Assembly: GCA_036172665.1 (NCBI GenBank) | Contig: CM069870.1 | Span: 26,448,001-26,512,000 of the forward strand | DNA from: Prosopocoilus inquinatus | Taxonomy: Eukaryota; Arthropoda; Insecta; Coleoptera; Lucanidae | DNA: 64,000 nucleotides | Direction: 5' to 3' | Part shown: piece by piece, positions 23,887 to 35,128 of the stretch | How positions within the stretch are numbered: the stretch's first letter is position 1 | Layout: each line of letters opens with the position of its first letter | Position numbers and translations under genes: made by a program | Notes under the pieces: model-generated | The model's database searches: none | Told to the model about the DNA's origin: nothing | The model's input: the letters and a program-made list of their open reading frames with translations, nothing else

Positions 23887-26800
23887 TTAATAGAAATCTG
23901 TGGCTCTGCAAGATGAATGTTTGGAGAAGATTTAAGTTCACGACAGCTGTACATTTTTTTAACTTGTTCTGTTTATGGTGTGATAAAACTGCACAATAAG
24001 GAAGATTATAGAGGAACATTGTGTTCAAACCCGTATCATGAATTAAGAAAGCAAGGCCAGTTGGGTTTAAAACATAAGCTCTTCTTCGAAGAGTATCGTA
24101 AGCATTCGCGAGTGACGGGCGCTCCGGACGGCATCCGTCGCCCAACATACGTGGGCGTGGCTTTTCTCATTTCACTTTTATTTTTATATTGCGTTCCTTG
24201 TCGCACACATTAATCAGAACGTTCATTAAAAATTTTGCCAATTCTGTATGTATGGCCCGGACATATACAGGTGTCCCAACGGTGGGGTCTCGAGCTATAC
24301 CTCGATAACTACTGCAGATACAAAAAAAAAGTTTCAAAATATTTTCATTTTAGAATTTAGAGGTTTATGACATAAAATTACTTTCACCTATACAGGGAGA
24401 ATCAAAGCAGTGGTACTGAATGCAACTTTTTTATTTCAAATGGCACACTCCTTATACGATGTCAAATTTGGATTGCTCATAAAATTCTATACATTTTTAT
24501 ACATAATCTATGCTTAAATCTAACCGTTCTGAAAATATTTAACATTTTACATAAAAACTGTCGTCTACAGGTTTTATTTTATATATTCTGATTTCTGATT
24601 TTATTTATCTTTAACATTAAGAAAAAGATTTTTGGTACAGATGTAGTTGATACTTTAACTTATTCTGAGTAATTATTAAACATAATTTTATCGTTACAGT
24701 GTGATCATCGTACAAAGCAAAATATCAGAAATTTCAAAATGGCGTAAGTCAATTTTCTTAAATAGCACGCCCTATATTTTTACATCTTAAATTGTTCGTC
24801 TAATACAGTACTTTCATTTTTGTTATGCATGTCCAACACTTATCTGCAATATTTTTTTTAGAGGCCTAGACGTATTTGAATTATTTGTTTTTTAATTTTC
24901 TAAGATGGCAATGGAAAACAAAGGCACCAGTTGACATTAATAATTATTTTTCCTGTTTTGCATTGCATTATGACTGTAGATTTAATGCCGAGAGAGTGGT
25001 TTTTTACATTGGATCACTTGCATAATATTTCTTTAACTCAATGGTGAATTTTAGGACAAAAATGAAGTGTTTTTATAGCTTTCCGCATTTATTAATATTT
25101 TTCTCAATAGAAAATTTAAGAAATATATTAAAAACTAAATATTTACTTTTTATTCTGTATGATTATTGTCATTTGTATGACTTGTTTTGTGGAATCAAAT
25201 CACAGTTTGATATTCAGATTTAAGATCAACACGTTTTATTTAGCTTTTATATTAATATTAATATAATACTCAAATTAATATTAATATGCAGTTACAAGAA
25301 AAAAATCATATCAATTTCAAAGCAACTGTTTACAGCTCAAAATTATGAATATTTTGTTAGGCAATCACTCTGCTATTTTGAGATTTCAAGATAGTATTAT
25401 TAAGCTCTACTGAAACAAAGCAAAGAAGCATAACCAAATAAATTTCTCATATGAATACGTAAATAATAAAAATCGAAATTACAAATAACAAAGAATTCAA
25501 AAAGCTCAAGCACAAAATAGAATGATGAAATCTTAACAGAATAAACTGGGAAAATAATTCAACAAAATCAAATTACAAAAAAAAACTAACATTTTAAAAA
25601 TATCGGGAAAAAATTTAAATAACAATACTTATTATAGTGATGATGCGTTTGACATTTACAAGCGTAAGAAAAACATCTTGCAAATGACATCACAATGTTA
25701 AATTTCGCGTATACATTAACAACGAACGCGGATAAAATTAAACGGTTTCGTAACTGACTGCCAACAGTCGACGTTTATGTCAGGATTGAAGCCCAGATAG
25801 ATTGTTTTTATCTCTTGTAAACACATAACTTTAAAGCAATGCGTATGTATTGTGATATGCGTCAAAAGAGGAGAATACTTTAAAATTTCTGGACGGAATT
25901 AGGTTAATTAAATTTCCTCTGAAAATTGTTTGAAAGACGTTAATTAATTAAAACACGAGTAATACTCAAAGGTAAACGAATTGGTGAGCTGGTGGAACGG
26001 ATGATCAGTAAAACTTGTAATTGTATGGAATAAATAAACATTATTCTAAATTAAACTGATAACAGTTACATAAATTTGAAATAAATTTAATATCAATGTT
26101 TTAATTTTAATTTATCGAGGACTCTTATGTTTGTTGTAATGCAGTAAATAAAAGAGCGTTTAGGATCAATTTTTATTATTTTATTATTACTAGAACTTCA
26201 GCATATACATTAATAATTAAATTGTTTTATGCATGAATAATATTAATATAATTATTTATTTTCAAAGTGGCCATCTATTACATAATCAATACTACATGCT
26301 GTCAGTTTACTCTTTTTTAATACCTATGCATATTTAATATTAATTTTGTCCATGTTATTTTTATAGTTACTCTATTGAAATGTGAACAAACTAAACTTTG
26401 CAGGAATGAGCGAAAAACTGTTTCAGAGCATTTCAGATTTTTGTATTAAATATTTCTTCTTAACCCATTTGCATACATTACAAAATTTATCAAATGTGAA
26501 GATTAAAATAAATAAATATTTACGGGATTTGGGTACTTTTTAAGCATTGTCAACACAATTAATTAAAACAAGAGGACTAATTTAGTAACAGAACAAAACA
26601 TATTACAATTGTTTAAGTGACTAGCAAACGAATGTTTTATAATGATACTTACTAGATTTTTAGACTGTAGATTCGTTTTAGATATTGAACTTGTTCTAGA
26701 TAGATAGTTTCAAGATAGCCTTTCATTCACTTTAAAACAAAACAAAGTTTCAATATAATTTACTGCATACATTAAATTCTTTAAAAAAGTGGAATGAAAT

Positions 26801-26954
26801 TATGTAAAAAATAGGGTAGTCTAATAATTACGCCACGAATGCAAACTAAATGGACATAAAAATCAAAACAATTTTTGTACCCCGTCGATACGCCACTGTG
26901 CAAATAAAATGACCGGAAGAAACTTAGATTGAAATTAAAAGCTTACGCAGGACG
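23887..26954. other. Unassigned; fragments of CAGGG-ended repeats
   Basis: ATATACAGGTGTCCCAACGG at about 24264 and TATACAGGGAGAATCAAAGC at about 24391 have the terminal form of the TA-flanked repeats at 29974-30476 and 43937-45088. A tract near 24715-24770 (TTCTTAAATAGCACGCCCTA) matches the interior of that family. No full pair of ends could be assigned. Around 25240-25290 lie two ATATTAATATTAATAT-like palindromic runs. The remainder, to 26954, shows nothing I recognise. Confidence 0.45.
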
Positions 26955-27562
26955 GATATTTCAAAACGAGCTTTTCAAATAAAATAAAATTTACTTCCAG
27001 CTACTTCCGGTTATATCGGAAGTTGCTATCAAATCGCTTATTTTAAAAGGCACGCTATATTTTTTTATTAAGTTGTTGAATTCTATATGTAAACATGGAA
27101 AATTTCAGTACACTTCCCTATGTCTAAACTGCACGATTTTCCAGAGATTTTGTGTTCTCTCAGAAATTCGAATTTTGCATCTAATTTAAAAAAAATATAT
27201 TTTTCAGCTATTGTTAAGACAATTTATGAAAGCTGATGTTGTAGTTCAAGCTACAAAAAAAGTCAAAAGATTGTCAAAAAGTCCAAAAAATAATGTATTA
27301 AACAATCGGGCGTCTAAAAAATGTCATTCAATTTGAAGATTTTCAAACACCCGCAACATATTTGGAAAATCGTGCAATTCAGAGATAGGGAAATGTATTT
27401 AAATTTTACATATTTTTAAATGTAAAATTCCAAAACGCAATAAAAAATTATAGCATACTATTTAAAATAAGCAAATTGCTAGCGATATAACCGGAAATGG
27501 CTGAAAGTCAATTTTATTTTGAAAACTTTTAATGAACGGGTTGCGCTGTCAAAGCATAATGA
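26955..27562. mobile_element. Imperfect foldback element
   Basis: Left arm about 26960-27183 and right arm about 27340-27560 are reverse complements with many mismatches. Shared landmarks are CTTCCGGTTATATCG, GCTTATTTTAAA, GCTATA and TTTTTTATT, TTTCCCTAT and TGCACGATTTTCCA. The outer right end (read inward: GCGCAACCCGTTCATTAAAA) matches the end of the element at 29974-30476 (GGCAACCCATTCATTAAAAC), so they belong to one family. No coding potential. Confidence 0.75.
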
Positions 27563-27580
27563 AAGTCTTAAAAAAATTTG

Positions 27581-28215
27581 TTGCAAATCGTTTTTGACAG
27601 TAAGCATGGCCGCCTTCCATGGGATGACTTATTATGCAGCAACTAGCTTCAAATTGTCAATCCTATTGCAATGTGAGGTAAAAAAGCGACCGTAGGATGT
27701 CGCTATTTTACCTACTCATCAAGGCTGGCAAAACTGATATTGCATCTAGCAGGCTGCCTCATTCCCGTTTAAATGTGTAGTTTGACCCTTACCCCCCTGC
27801 AAAAGTAACTCGTGAAGTCACACGAAACTTCTATCCGTCACAGTGAAGTAAACAGGGTGAGTTTTAATCTGTCTCCTAAAGCTTAATCTAATTCACTAAA
27901 CATGGAATCAATTTTGTGGTCCTACTGATCAAATAATGCAAGAAACCCATTAATATGCCCAACGGAATTTATCACTTAACGAGTTACGTACTCAAACCCT
28001 CCCCTCTGGACCAAGGCAACCTTCTAGTACACGGTTCAGCTCTACCAACCTTGCTATTTATTCATACATCGCATTTGCAAATATTCTTGGTCAAGTCGTT
28101 TTGGTTTGCAATGGAACTCTCGAGCTACGTTTCTGCTGATGAAGCCCCAAATAGGACTCAAACAGCTGTACAGAGGCTGCTCTAGGGATTCACTGCAATC
28201 AAAAACGATTTGCAA
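27581..28215. mobile_element. Non-autonomous element with TTGCAAATCGTTTTTGA termini
   Basis: The left end TTGCAAATCGTTTTTGACAG and the right end read inward, TTGCAAATCGTTTTTGATTG, are inverted copies 635 bp apart. It carries the AAAAAGCGACCGTAGGATGT block of the dispersed repeat. The 76-codon frame inside (27955-28185) has no recognised domain. I see no clear target duplication, so superfamily is open. Confidence 0.65.
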
Positions 28216-28243
28216 TAAAAATTCTTAAACATTTTATAAACGT

Positions 28244-28293
28244 TGTTGCAAATCGATTTTGACTGCAGGTCAAAAATCGATCATAGGATATTG
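28244..28293 (+). repeat. Dispersed palindromic repeat, GTTGCAAATCG family, copy 2
   Basis: GTTGCAAATCGATTTTGACTGCAGGTCAAAAATCGAT is an imperfect palindrome centred on CTGCAG, followed by CATAGGAT. It matches 533-586 and starts 28 bp after the end of the element at 27581-28215. Confidence 0.65.
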
Positions 28294-28394
28294 TTTATTC
28301 TGTTTAAGCCATAATTTTATACTTTTGTATCTTCATTTTAAATTTGAGATTATTTTAATATAATACATTGCATTGATTCGTTTATCAGACAGCA

Positions 28395-28500
28395 GACTAG
28401 CAGCACCGGTGTGGATTGGGTGTATCTCCATCTCCGTTTATTACATAAAGCTGAACCGAGATGGAAATACACTTAGTGCATGGTAGTGCAGCCGATGAGA
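28395..28500. repeat. Short hairpin MITE
   Basis: GGGTGTATCTCCATCTCCGT and, inverted, AAGTGTATTTCCATCTCGGT pair across a very short centre (TTATTACATAAAGC). Complementarity extends out into AGCAGCACCGG and CTGCAGCC-like flanks with mismatches. About 105 bp, non-coding. Confidence 0.65.
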
Positions 28501-29973
28501 AACGCTATAAATGTTTGCAAATATTGGCTCGCTTGTACCTATATCTTTGAATAAAATGGTAAAAGAATAATTTGTTCAAATTTTTAAAAAGTATCTATTT
28601 CTGCATTCACTTTCTCAAATACGGTAACAGTTTTCTTTCGGTATGATGAGAAAGGAAAAGAAAGTTTCTGGGGAGCGTCTGAAAAACGAATCAAAACTTG
28701 ATATGTAGATAGAATATCAAAAAGAAAACACTTTAATTCTTGTCTAAATCGTTAAATTTAAATGTTTCAACTTGATTTGTCAATTTCAAACAACCTTACA
28801 TGGTTATAAAATAACTATCATGTGAAGATTATTATGTATGTAACTTTTAATCTGGTTAATTTAACAGTACAAAAACTATTTCAACGTTCTGATGAAGCCA
28901 ATAAATTTTAGCGAAAGCTTAGCACTAAAAGAAGGTTTTTAAATTTGCTAATTTTGACAATATCCGACAATTTTGAATTATTATATTTTTATATCAAATA
29001 ACGTTTCTTTTTGTGTGAATGCCTTTTATTTTGATTAATATTTTGTTTTTAATTATTTTCAACGTTTTTCTATTTCGTAGTCGTAAGGCACCGTATAAAA
29101 ACTGTGGTAAAGGAATTTGAGGGTTTGCGTATAACTTTATTATAGGAAAGAACAAATTAACAAAAATACAAAAATAAAACAGAAATGAAACAATAAAAAA
29201 AGTACAATCCATTCTAGCTGATCCCACAAATTCATGAATTTTGGAGGCCTGGTGGCACCGATAAATGTCCAATGTCCAAAGTCCAACCGAGCTCAATATT
29301 TTTATGGTTTATTAATAATGTTGTAGAACATTAATCCGCAGACAGGCGTATTCAAATTTTAAAATCATGTTTTTTCGCTCCGGCCTAATCACAGTAATGA
29401 CTACAGATCATTTTTTTTATTATTATTATATGCCGATCCAATCAGTATGGGTTAAGGATACAACGTAACTGCTGACTGCAAGTGATAAAATTGTTTCACG
29501 AAAATTAAAAAAAAGAACTAACAACAGATCAAATCAGTTAAATTGAAAATAAGATAGATACTGACGTGGACAGTGCCTAAGGGCTAGTTGTATAAAACGT
29601 AGGTTAATTATAATTTTCCAAATCATCCGTCTAGTACGCATTAAAAAAAATAATTTAATCGCTACGAAGAACCAAAAAATGAATATTCAAACACAGACAT
29701 ATTAAATGTATTTGAAATGATAGATATATAATTAAATATTATTTTCGGTTTTTAAAATGAATTTGATTTTGCATTCTGAAATTAATTAAAAAAACCTCAG
29801 TTTGTTAAATTTTGATAGCGCACTATTCAGGAATAATACTGAAAAGTGAACAACAAACTTATGTATCAAAGAGAAAATCATGAATAGAAAGAGAAAGGTA
29901 AGAGATGGGTATGGCGAATGCTAATACAGTTCGAAAGAACATTTAATTCTGATTCTTCTGGTATAAAAATATA
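28501..29973. other. Unassigned AT-rich stretch
   Basis: No gene recognised. The 100-codon minus-strand frame at 28994-29296 is rich in Phe, Ile and Lys as expected from AT-rich DNA, and matches no family I know. Confidence 0.45.
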
Positions 29974-30476
29974 CTAGGTGTTCCATTTAAAAAACATGAC
30001 TTTTCGACAGTTGAAATCAGTGCGAATAGAAGTTACTTTTCAACCAGCCCGTAAACAATTTTGTGTAAAATTAGGTATGACCTGAAAGCTTATGAGTATA
30101 GCCTACTACAGGCCAAAAATTGAAATTATGGCTTTTGTTACACAAAGATGGCAGCATCATAAACAAGGTACTGCAACTTTGAACTTTTTAAAAAAAATGG
30201 AAATATCTCTAAAACGGATAATTTTTCTTGTATCACATGTTACACAAAATATTTTTAGAATTTCATGAAGATTTCAAAAATGCAATAAAAAATGTGGTAT
30301 TCCATTTATAATAAGAAAGTTGACAGCAACTTCCGGTCCAAGCGGAAGGGCCCGAAAGGTGGAGATATTATATTTGAATAGATCATTATCACTAAATTAT
30401 ACCCGCAAAATATGAAATAGAAATTTAAAGAGGAAGTCCGTAAAGTTTTAATGAATGGGTTGCCTGAATCTCCCTG
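29974..30476. mobile_element. TA-flanked CAGGG-ended MITE
   Basis: Ends CTAGGTGTTCCATTTAAAAA and, read inward from the right, CAGGGAGATTCAGGCAACCC, each next to ATA/TATA. The interior shares AAAATGCAATAAAAAAT and the CAACTTCCGGTCCAAGCGG block with the foldback at 26955-27562. No coding potential; the 76-codon minus-strand frame is in the terminus. Family membership rests on shared internal and terminal sequence. Confidence 0.65.
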
Positions 30477-31747
30477 TATATTTAATTGAAAATGCTGAGC
30501 TAAATTTAAACTGAAAAATCCTACAATAAACAGCAAATGTTAATTGTGAGAATGTTTTATATTAGAAAATAATTTAGACGATATCCGACATCGTTTGATA
30601 CGTCATCAAATATTCAGAGCACACGGCGTAACTGCTTCTAAGCGTTGCAATATGAATTTTAAAATAGTGTTTGCACAACGTACCCTTCCACCGCCGCCGC
30701 TGCGTCAATTTTATTCATTCATTGTGATCGTATTATAATGTTATTTGCAGATCAAACGTAAAATTTGGTTTATTACTGGAAACAGACGCGTCCTATCTAA
30801 TTTTGACATTTCAATCTTCTTTTTCTCATTTCTATAACGTCGTAAAGTTTTTATGACAAATAAAACTATTTACGAATATTTCAGTTCACATTTTACGGCA
30901 CGCACACACACATTCGAGCCGAGCAAATTTAGAGGCTACAGTTACTCACGACTTCCGCTATTACAAAAGTTTACGTTGGTGCTACTACAAGGTTGGTGGC
31001 CTTTTCCATACGTGGTGGTTGGTGGCTTCCCGATGTCAAGTCGTTCTGTTGGTTTGTCTTCGTGTAAGCGTGGTTACGTTCAGGTTCAAGGTTTGCACCT
31101 GAAGCTTCACTCACGTGACTAGCCAGATTCTTTGCTTTCCCCTCTGCGTCGCAAGTGTGTCGACCTCGTCCGTCCGCGATGTTAACAACGCGACGAGTAT
31201 TACTTTACAAACAACTTTTACTTTTGCTGCCTGTACGTGATGACCTACCATGGTTTTGTAATTATTGAAGTATTACGGCAATGACCGACTCATTCCAAAC
31301 AGGAACAAAATAAGAAGTTTTCACATTAGAGGAAAATTTTTAACAAAACCACTTCAGTAAAATTATCAAAGTAGGGTTCCTCTTCCAGAAGACTGATTTA
31401 TTAAACTAAACCATTAGAAATAATGCAATTGAGAAAAATTGAAATAACCGCAGCATGAACTAACTAAATACAATCTTATTACTATTGATAACAGATAAAT
31501 GGTTTCCACAACTTAAATACGATACAACAATATTAATTTGTACTTTCAAAAACATCAAGAACATAAACAGAATCAAATGAAAATGGAAATCGTTAACGTG
31601 GAAGGACTCTATGAGAATTTAGCAGATCTTGTCCCAGTTTGCACATAATTAATTTAAACATAATTAATATAAATATTTGGATACCTTCTTGAAATATATT
31701 TTATTCTTCCCCTATAATCTCTCTTTAAAATTTATCAAAAGGTGAAG
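30477..31747. other. Unassigned; less AT-rich island at about 30880-31200
   Basis: The island includes CACGCACACACACATTCGAG, GGTGGTTGGTGGCTTCCCG and GTCGACCTCGTCCGTCCGCG. A 89-codon plus-strand frame (30853-31122) crosses it but has no recognised domain. It could be an exon, a promoter-like region or conserved non-coding DNA; sequence alone does not decide. Confidence 0.4.
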
Positions 31748-31917
31748 GGTGAAACAAAAGTAACAAATAATAGCTGCAACCTTTTTATTTCAACAATTAT
31801 GAAAAACTGTTTAATACAAAAAAGTTCTTGGGTGTATTTCTACTCAGGCTTTGACGTTTCTTCGTGTTCTCTTTTGTTTTGTTACCATGACAACCAACTT
31901 TGTATTCTTAAATGGTA
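31748..31917 (+). repeat. Dispersed repeat R31, copy 1
   Basis: About 170 bp including ACAAATAATAGCTGCAAC, TTTTTATTTCAACAATTATG, TTCGTGTTCTCTTTTGTTTT and CATGACAACCAACTTTGTAT. The reverse complement of 55760-55935 carries each of these in order with moderate divergence, and a shorter relative is at 35065-35128. Confidence 0.8.
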
Positions 31918-32067
31918 CCTAACCTGCAACGATTTTCAAATACTGTTACTTTCCTCGATTCAGTAACACAATTTTGTTGGAGAAAAAAAAATAAAAACAA
32001 TACGATCAGCAAGAAAAAATATTTAGTACGACTCCATCGACAGCTTTAACAACTATAAATTACTGTA

Positions 32068-32306
32068 CAGTTGCGGCCCTTGAAAACTGGTACATTGAGC
32101 ATTGACGTCACTGTCAAAAATTCGTAATTTTGTAATGTGCAAATCAAATCTTCGTCAGTCATTTTGATATCAGTGTCAAATTTGACAAATTCATAGCAGG
32201 ATTACTGCGATTTGAATGACGTTCAGAAACTTTAGATTTAGGATCAGTTTACACTACCAAAACATTATATTTGTCAAAGTGTATCAATTTTCAAAGGTCG
32301 AAACTG
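32068..32306. mobile_element. TA-flanked MITE with CAGTTGCGGCCCTTGAAAA termini
   Basis: The left end CAGTTGCGGCCCTTGAAAAC and the right end read inward, CAGTTTCGACCTTTGAAAAT, are inverted repeats continuing for about 30 bp. Both sides abut TA (32066-32067 and 32307-32308). The 239-bp element encodes nothing and fits a Tc1/mariner-type MITE. Confidence 0.85.
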
Positions 32307-32308
32307 TA

Positions 32309-32752
32309 CCTAGAAATTGATTAAAAGAGTAACAAAAAAAAACTAAATACAAAAAAGTTACAATAACAAAAGGCTAATAACAATACCAAATCAAATGTTC
32401 AAATTCAGTTCCGTTGACTGCCAAGCAATGACTTACTCGAGATTTGAATTTTATTTCAGCTCTTTGCAACATTTTATAAGTACCCTGCGCATTTCAGCAG
32501 TTATTTGCACCTTCAAATCGTTCAAACTTTATGGTCTTTCTTTATATACATTTTTTTTAAGTGACCCCATAGGAAAAAATCAGGAGTGACAAATCCGGGT
32601 ATCCTTTTTGTCATGTTTAACTTTAACTGTAAAATTTTCCAAGCATGCTTGACTGAAAAAATTGAAAATCATAATTGTGATTTATTTCTGAATCAAGTTT
32701 TTCTCGTATATTTTATTTCATTTTTTGCTCGTAATGACAAAATTAGTAAATA
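32309..32752. other. Unassigned AT-rich stretch
   Basis: Nothing recognised between the MITE and the first readable codon of the RTE-like endonuclease. The retroelement's true 5' limit may lie within it. Confidence 0.4.
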
Positions 32753-35002
32753 GGAGATTTCAATGCGAAAATTGACAATGAACTGATATTTGAACCAATA
32801 ATAGGAAAATACAACAAGCAAACAGAGACAAATGAAGCAAAGGAAGGAAGCAAACTAATTGAATTTGCGGCGGAAAAAGAAATTAGAATAGCAGGAATCT
32901 ATTTCCAACACAAAAATATACACAAGGAAACGTAGATGTCTTCGGATGGAAAAACAAAGAACCAGATTAATCAGTTTTTGATAGAAAAAAAGATATGAAG
33001 AGTAAAATCGACATCAGAAGTTATGAAGGTGCCGAATGTGGAAGCGACCACTATCTCTTTAGAGCCACACTAAAAAAAAACAAACCAAAAAGATCCAAAA
33101 GAGGAAAAGTGTTGCATTTACGACCGTGCCACTTTTAGTAATAAGAAGATAAAAAGCCAGTACGTAGAAAAGCTACAGAGGGAATTAGAACAAATGCAGA
33201 GACACAAGGAAAGCATACAATAAAATTGAAAACCCTATAAAAAATGCGGCGAATATTTTCAAGAAGAAAAATATAAAAAGAAAACAGATGGATTGGTACG
33301 ATGAAAAATGCAAACAATTAGTAGCAAAAAGTATCAAAGTAAAGTAAAAGATGATACAGCATAATTCAGATGACAATAAAAAAAATCGAACATCTGAGGA
33401 AAACAACTAAAAGAGTACGTAGAAGAAAAAAGAAAACTTTGCATATAAAGAAGTAAGGAATTTTTATAAAGCAGTAAAAACAGAAAAGAAAGGGTATAAG
33501 AAAAGAATATTATTCTGCAGAATGAAAGTGGGGAGTTAAACGGAGGAACGCAGAAAAGTATTAACTGAATGAAGGAATACTTCGGTCAAATGTTGAATTA
33601 TGAAGCCATATACACAACGGTAGAACAGACGGACTTTAGTGTAATGGAAGAGGAAGAAAAGATTCAAAACCATTTAGATATAGATGAAATAATAAGCAGA
33701 CTCAAAAGTAACAAGAACGGAGGAGATAATGGTATTATAAACGAGTTGGTAAAAGTAGGAGGGAAAAAAGTAAAGAAATGAAAACTACAACTAACTAAAA
33801 GAATCTGGGCAGAAGAAAACATTCCAAAAGAATGGAAAGAAGCGGTCTTACTTAATACCCATTTTAAACAAGAGAGATGAAACGTATTGTGAGAGTTACA
33901 AGGGCGTAGTGCTTTTAGATGTAATTTACAAAAATTTTGTAAATGGAGATCGATGACGGACCAAAATTGATGGCGGATAGTTACGAGCATAATCTAGCGC
34001 TGCATGTACTGTTTGTTGACTTCAGATTTCAGGCTTACGACCGGCTCAATAGGGAGAAAGTCTTTAAAAGTATGAAAGTACTGGGAATTCCAACAAAAAT
34101 AATTCGACTGACGAAACTCACACAAACAAACACCATGAATAAAATAAATATAACCGGCTACAGATCAGAAAATTTCAACAGAAAAAACAGGGTACGACAA
34201 GGGGATCCACTATCATCATCACTCTTTAACATTACACTATTATTATATTATCAATTTCACTCTTCAACGTTATACTGGAAAAGAATCTCAAGTAAAATTC
34301 ACGCGCAAGGAACCATCTACAGTCGTAAGCACCAATGTTTCGCATGTGTGGACGACACTGCAATGTTATCGAGAAGTAAAAAAGAGTTAGTAGAGGCAGT
34401 ACAAAGAGTGGACAAGGTGAAAAGGAAGAGACGAAGACAAGAATAACAAAAGCGAACGGAAGTGCCGGAGCATTAAGGAAAATGTTAAACTCCAAATCGA
34501 TATCAAAGAAACCCAAAGTAAGAATATATCAAACGGTAAGTAATTCGATCAAGTCTACTGTACGGTTGCGAATTGTGAATCTTGAATAAAAGAGAAGAGA
34601 AGAAACTGGAAGTGTGGGAGCGAAAAACCCTCAGACAGATCTACAGAGGGAAGAAGATAAGTGACATATGGAAAAGACAGACGAACCAGAAATTAACGCA
34701 GTTATACGAAGCCCCGTCAATAATAGCAGTCATCAAATCTCAAATAATCCGCTGATTAGAACACATAAGGAGAATGCCGGAGACCAGGGCAATGAGGGTG
34801 GTTGGCACTGAAAGGACAGGCAACCGGAAGAAGGAAAAAAGGAAGACTAAGGAGGAAATGGTTGCAATTAATACTGGAGGATCCATCAAATTACATGAGA
34901 AACTGGAAACAGCAGGCAGATCAGAGAAAAAAAAGGAAAAAAGATAGTTAATTAAGCCCTAGGCCTTCACGGCCTGTAGAGCTATGTATATGTATATGTA
35001 TA
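32753..35002 (+). pseudogene. RTE/BovB-like non-LTR retrotransposon, 5'-truncated and decayed
   Basis: Starts inside the endonuclease: GDFNAKIDNELIFEPIIGKY, KLIEFAAEKEIRIAG, YFQHKNIHKET, a stop where Trp is usual, then NQINQFLIEK (the usual Asp of NQIDHF is Asn here) and ECGSDHYLFRATL. The reverse transcriptase follows in pieces: DEIISRLKSNKNGGDNGI, FVDFRFQAYDRLNREKVF with the first catalytic Asp, KNRVRQGDPLSSSLFNI, and FACVDDTAMLSRSKKEL in place of a YADD box. The C-terminal region (about 34555-34960) keeps KREEKKLEVWERKTLRQIYR and MPETRAMRVV. Several frameshifts and stops make it dead. It ends with a short TATATG-type tandem tail at about 34983-35002, typical of RTE-clade 3' ends. Confidence 0.88.
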
Positions 35003-35064
35003 ATGACAAAATTGTATCACTGAAACAGGAAAAAATGATTGTTTTAAAATTTTTATGTTAATTA

Positions 35065-35128
35065 TTCATAACTTTTCATAAAAAGTTACAGCTATTATTT
35101 ATTTGACACTTTTATTCTACACTGTATA
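35065..35128 (-). repeat. Dispersed repeat R31, partial copy
   Basis: TTCATAACTTTTCATAAAAAGTTACAGC and ACACTTTTATTC...CTGTATAA match the end of the copy at 55760-55935 (CATAACTTTTCAAATAAAAA, GTTACAGCTATTATTTG, CTGTATAA) in the same orientation. Confidence 0.65.

Noticed and set aside
23804..24148. 114-codon minus-strand frame as a gene
   Set aside because: It overlaps the plus-strand mariner remnant at 23590-23886, has no recognisable domain, and its composition fits chance.
33135..33406. Minus-strand hydrophobic frames as membrane proteins
   Set aside because: They are antisense to the lysine-rich RTE-like coding region; Phe/Leu richness is the mirror of AAA/GAA codons.
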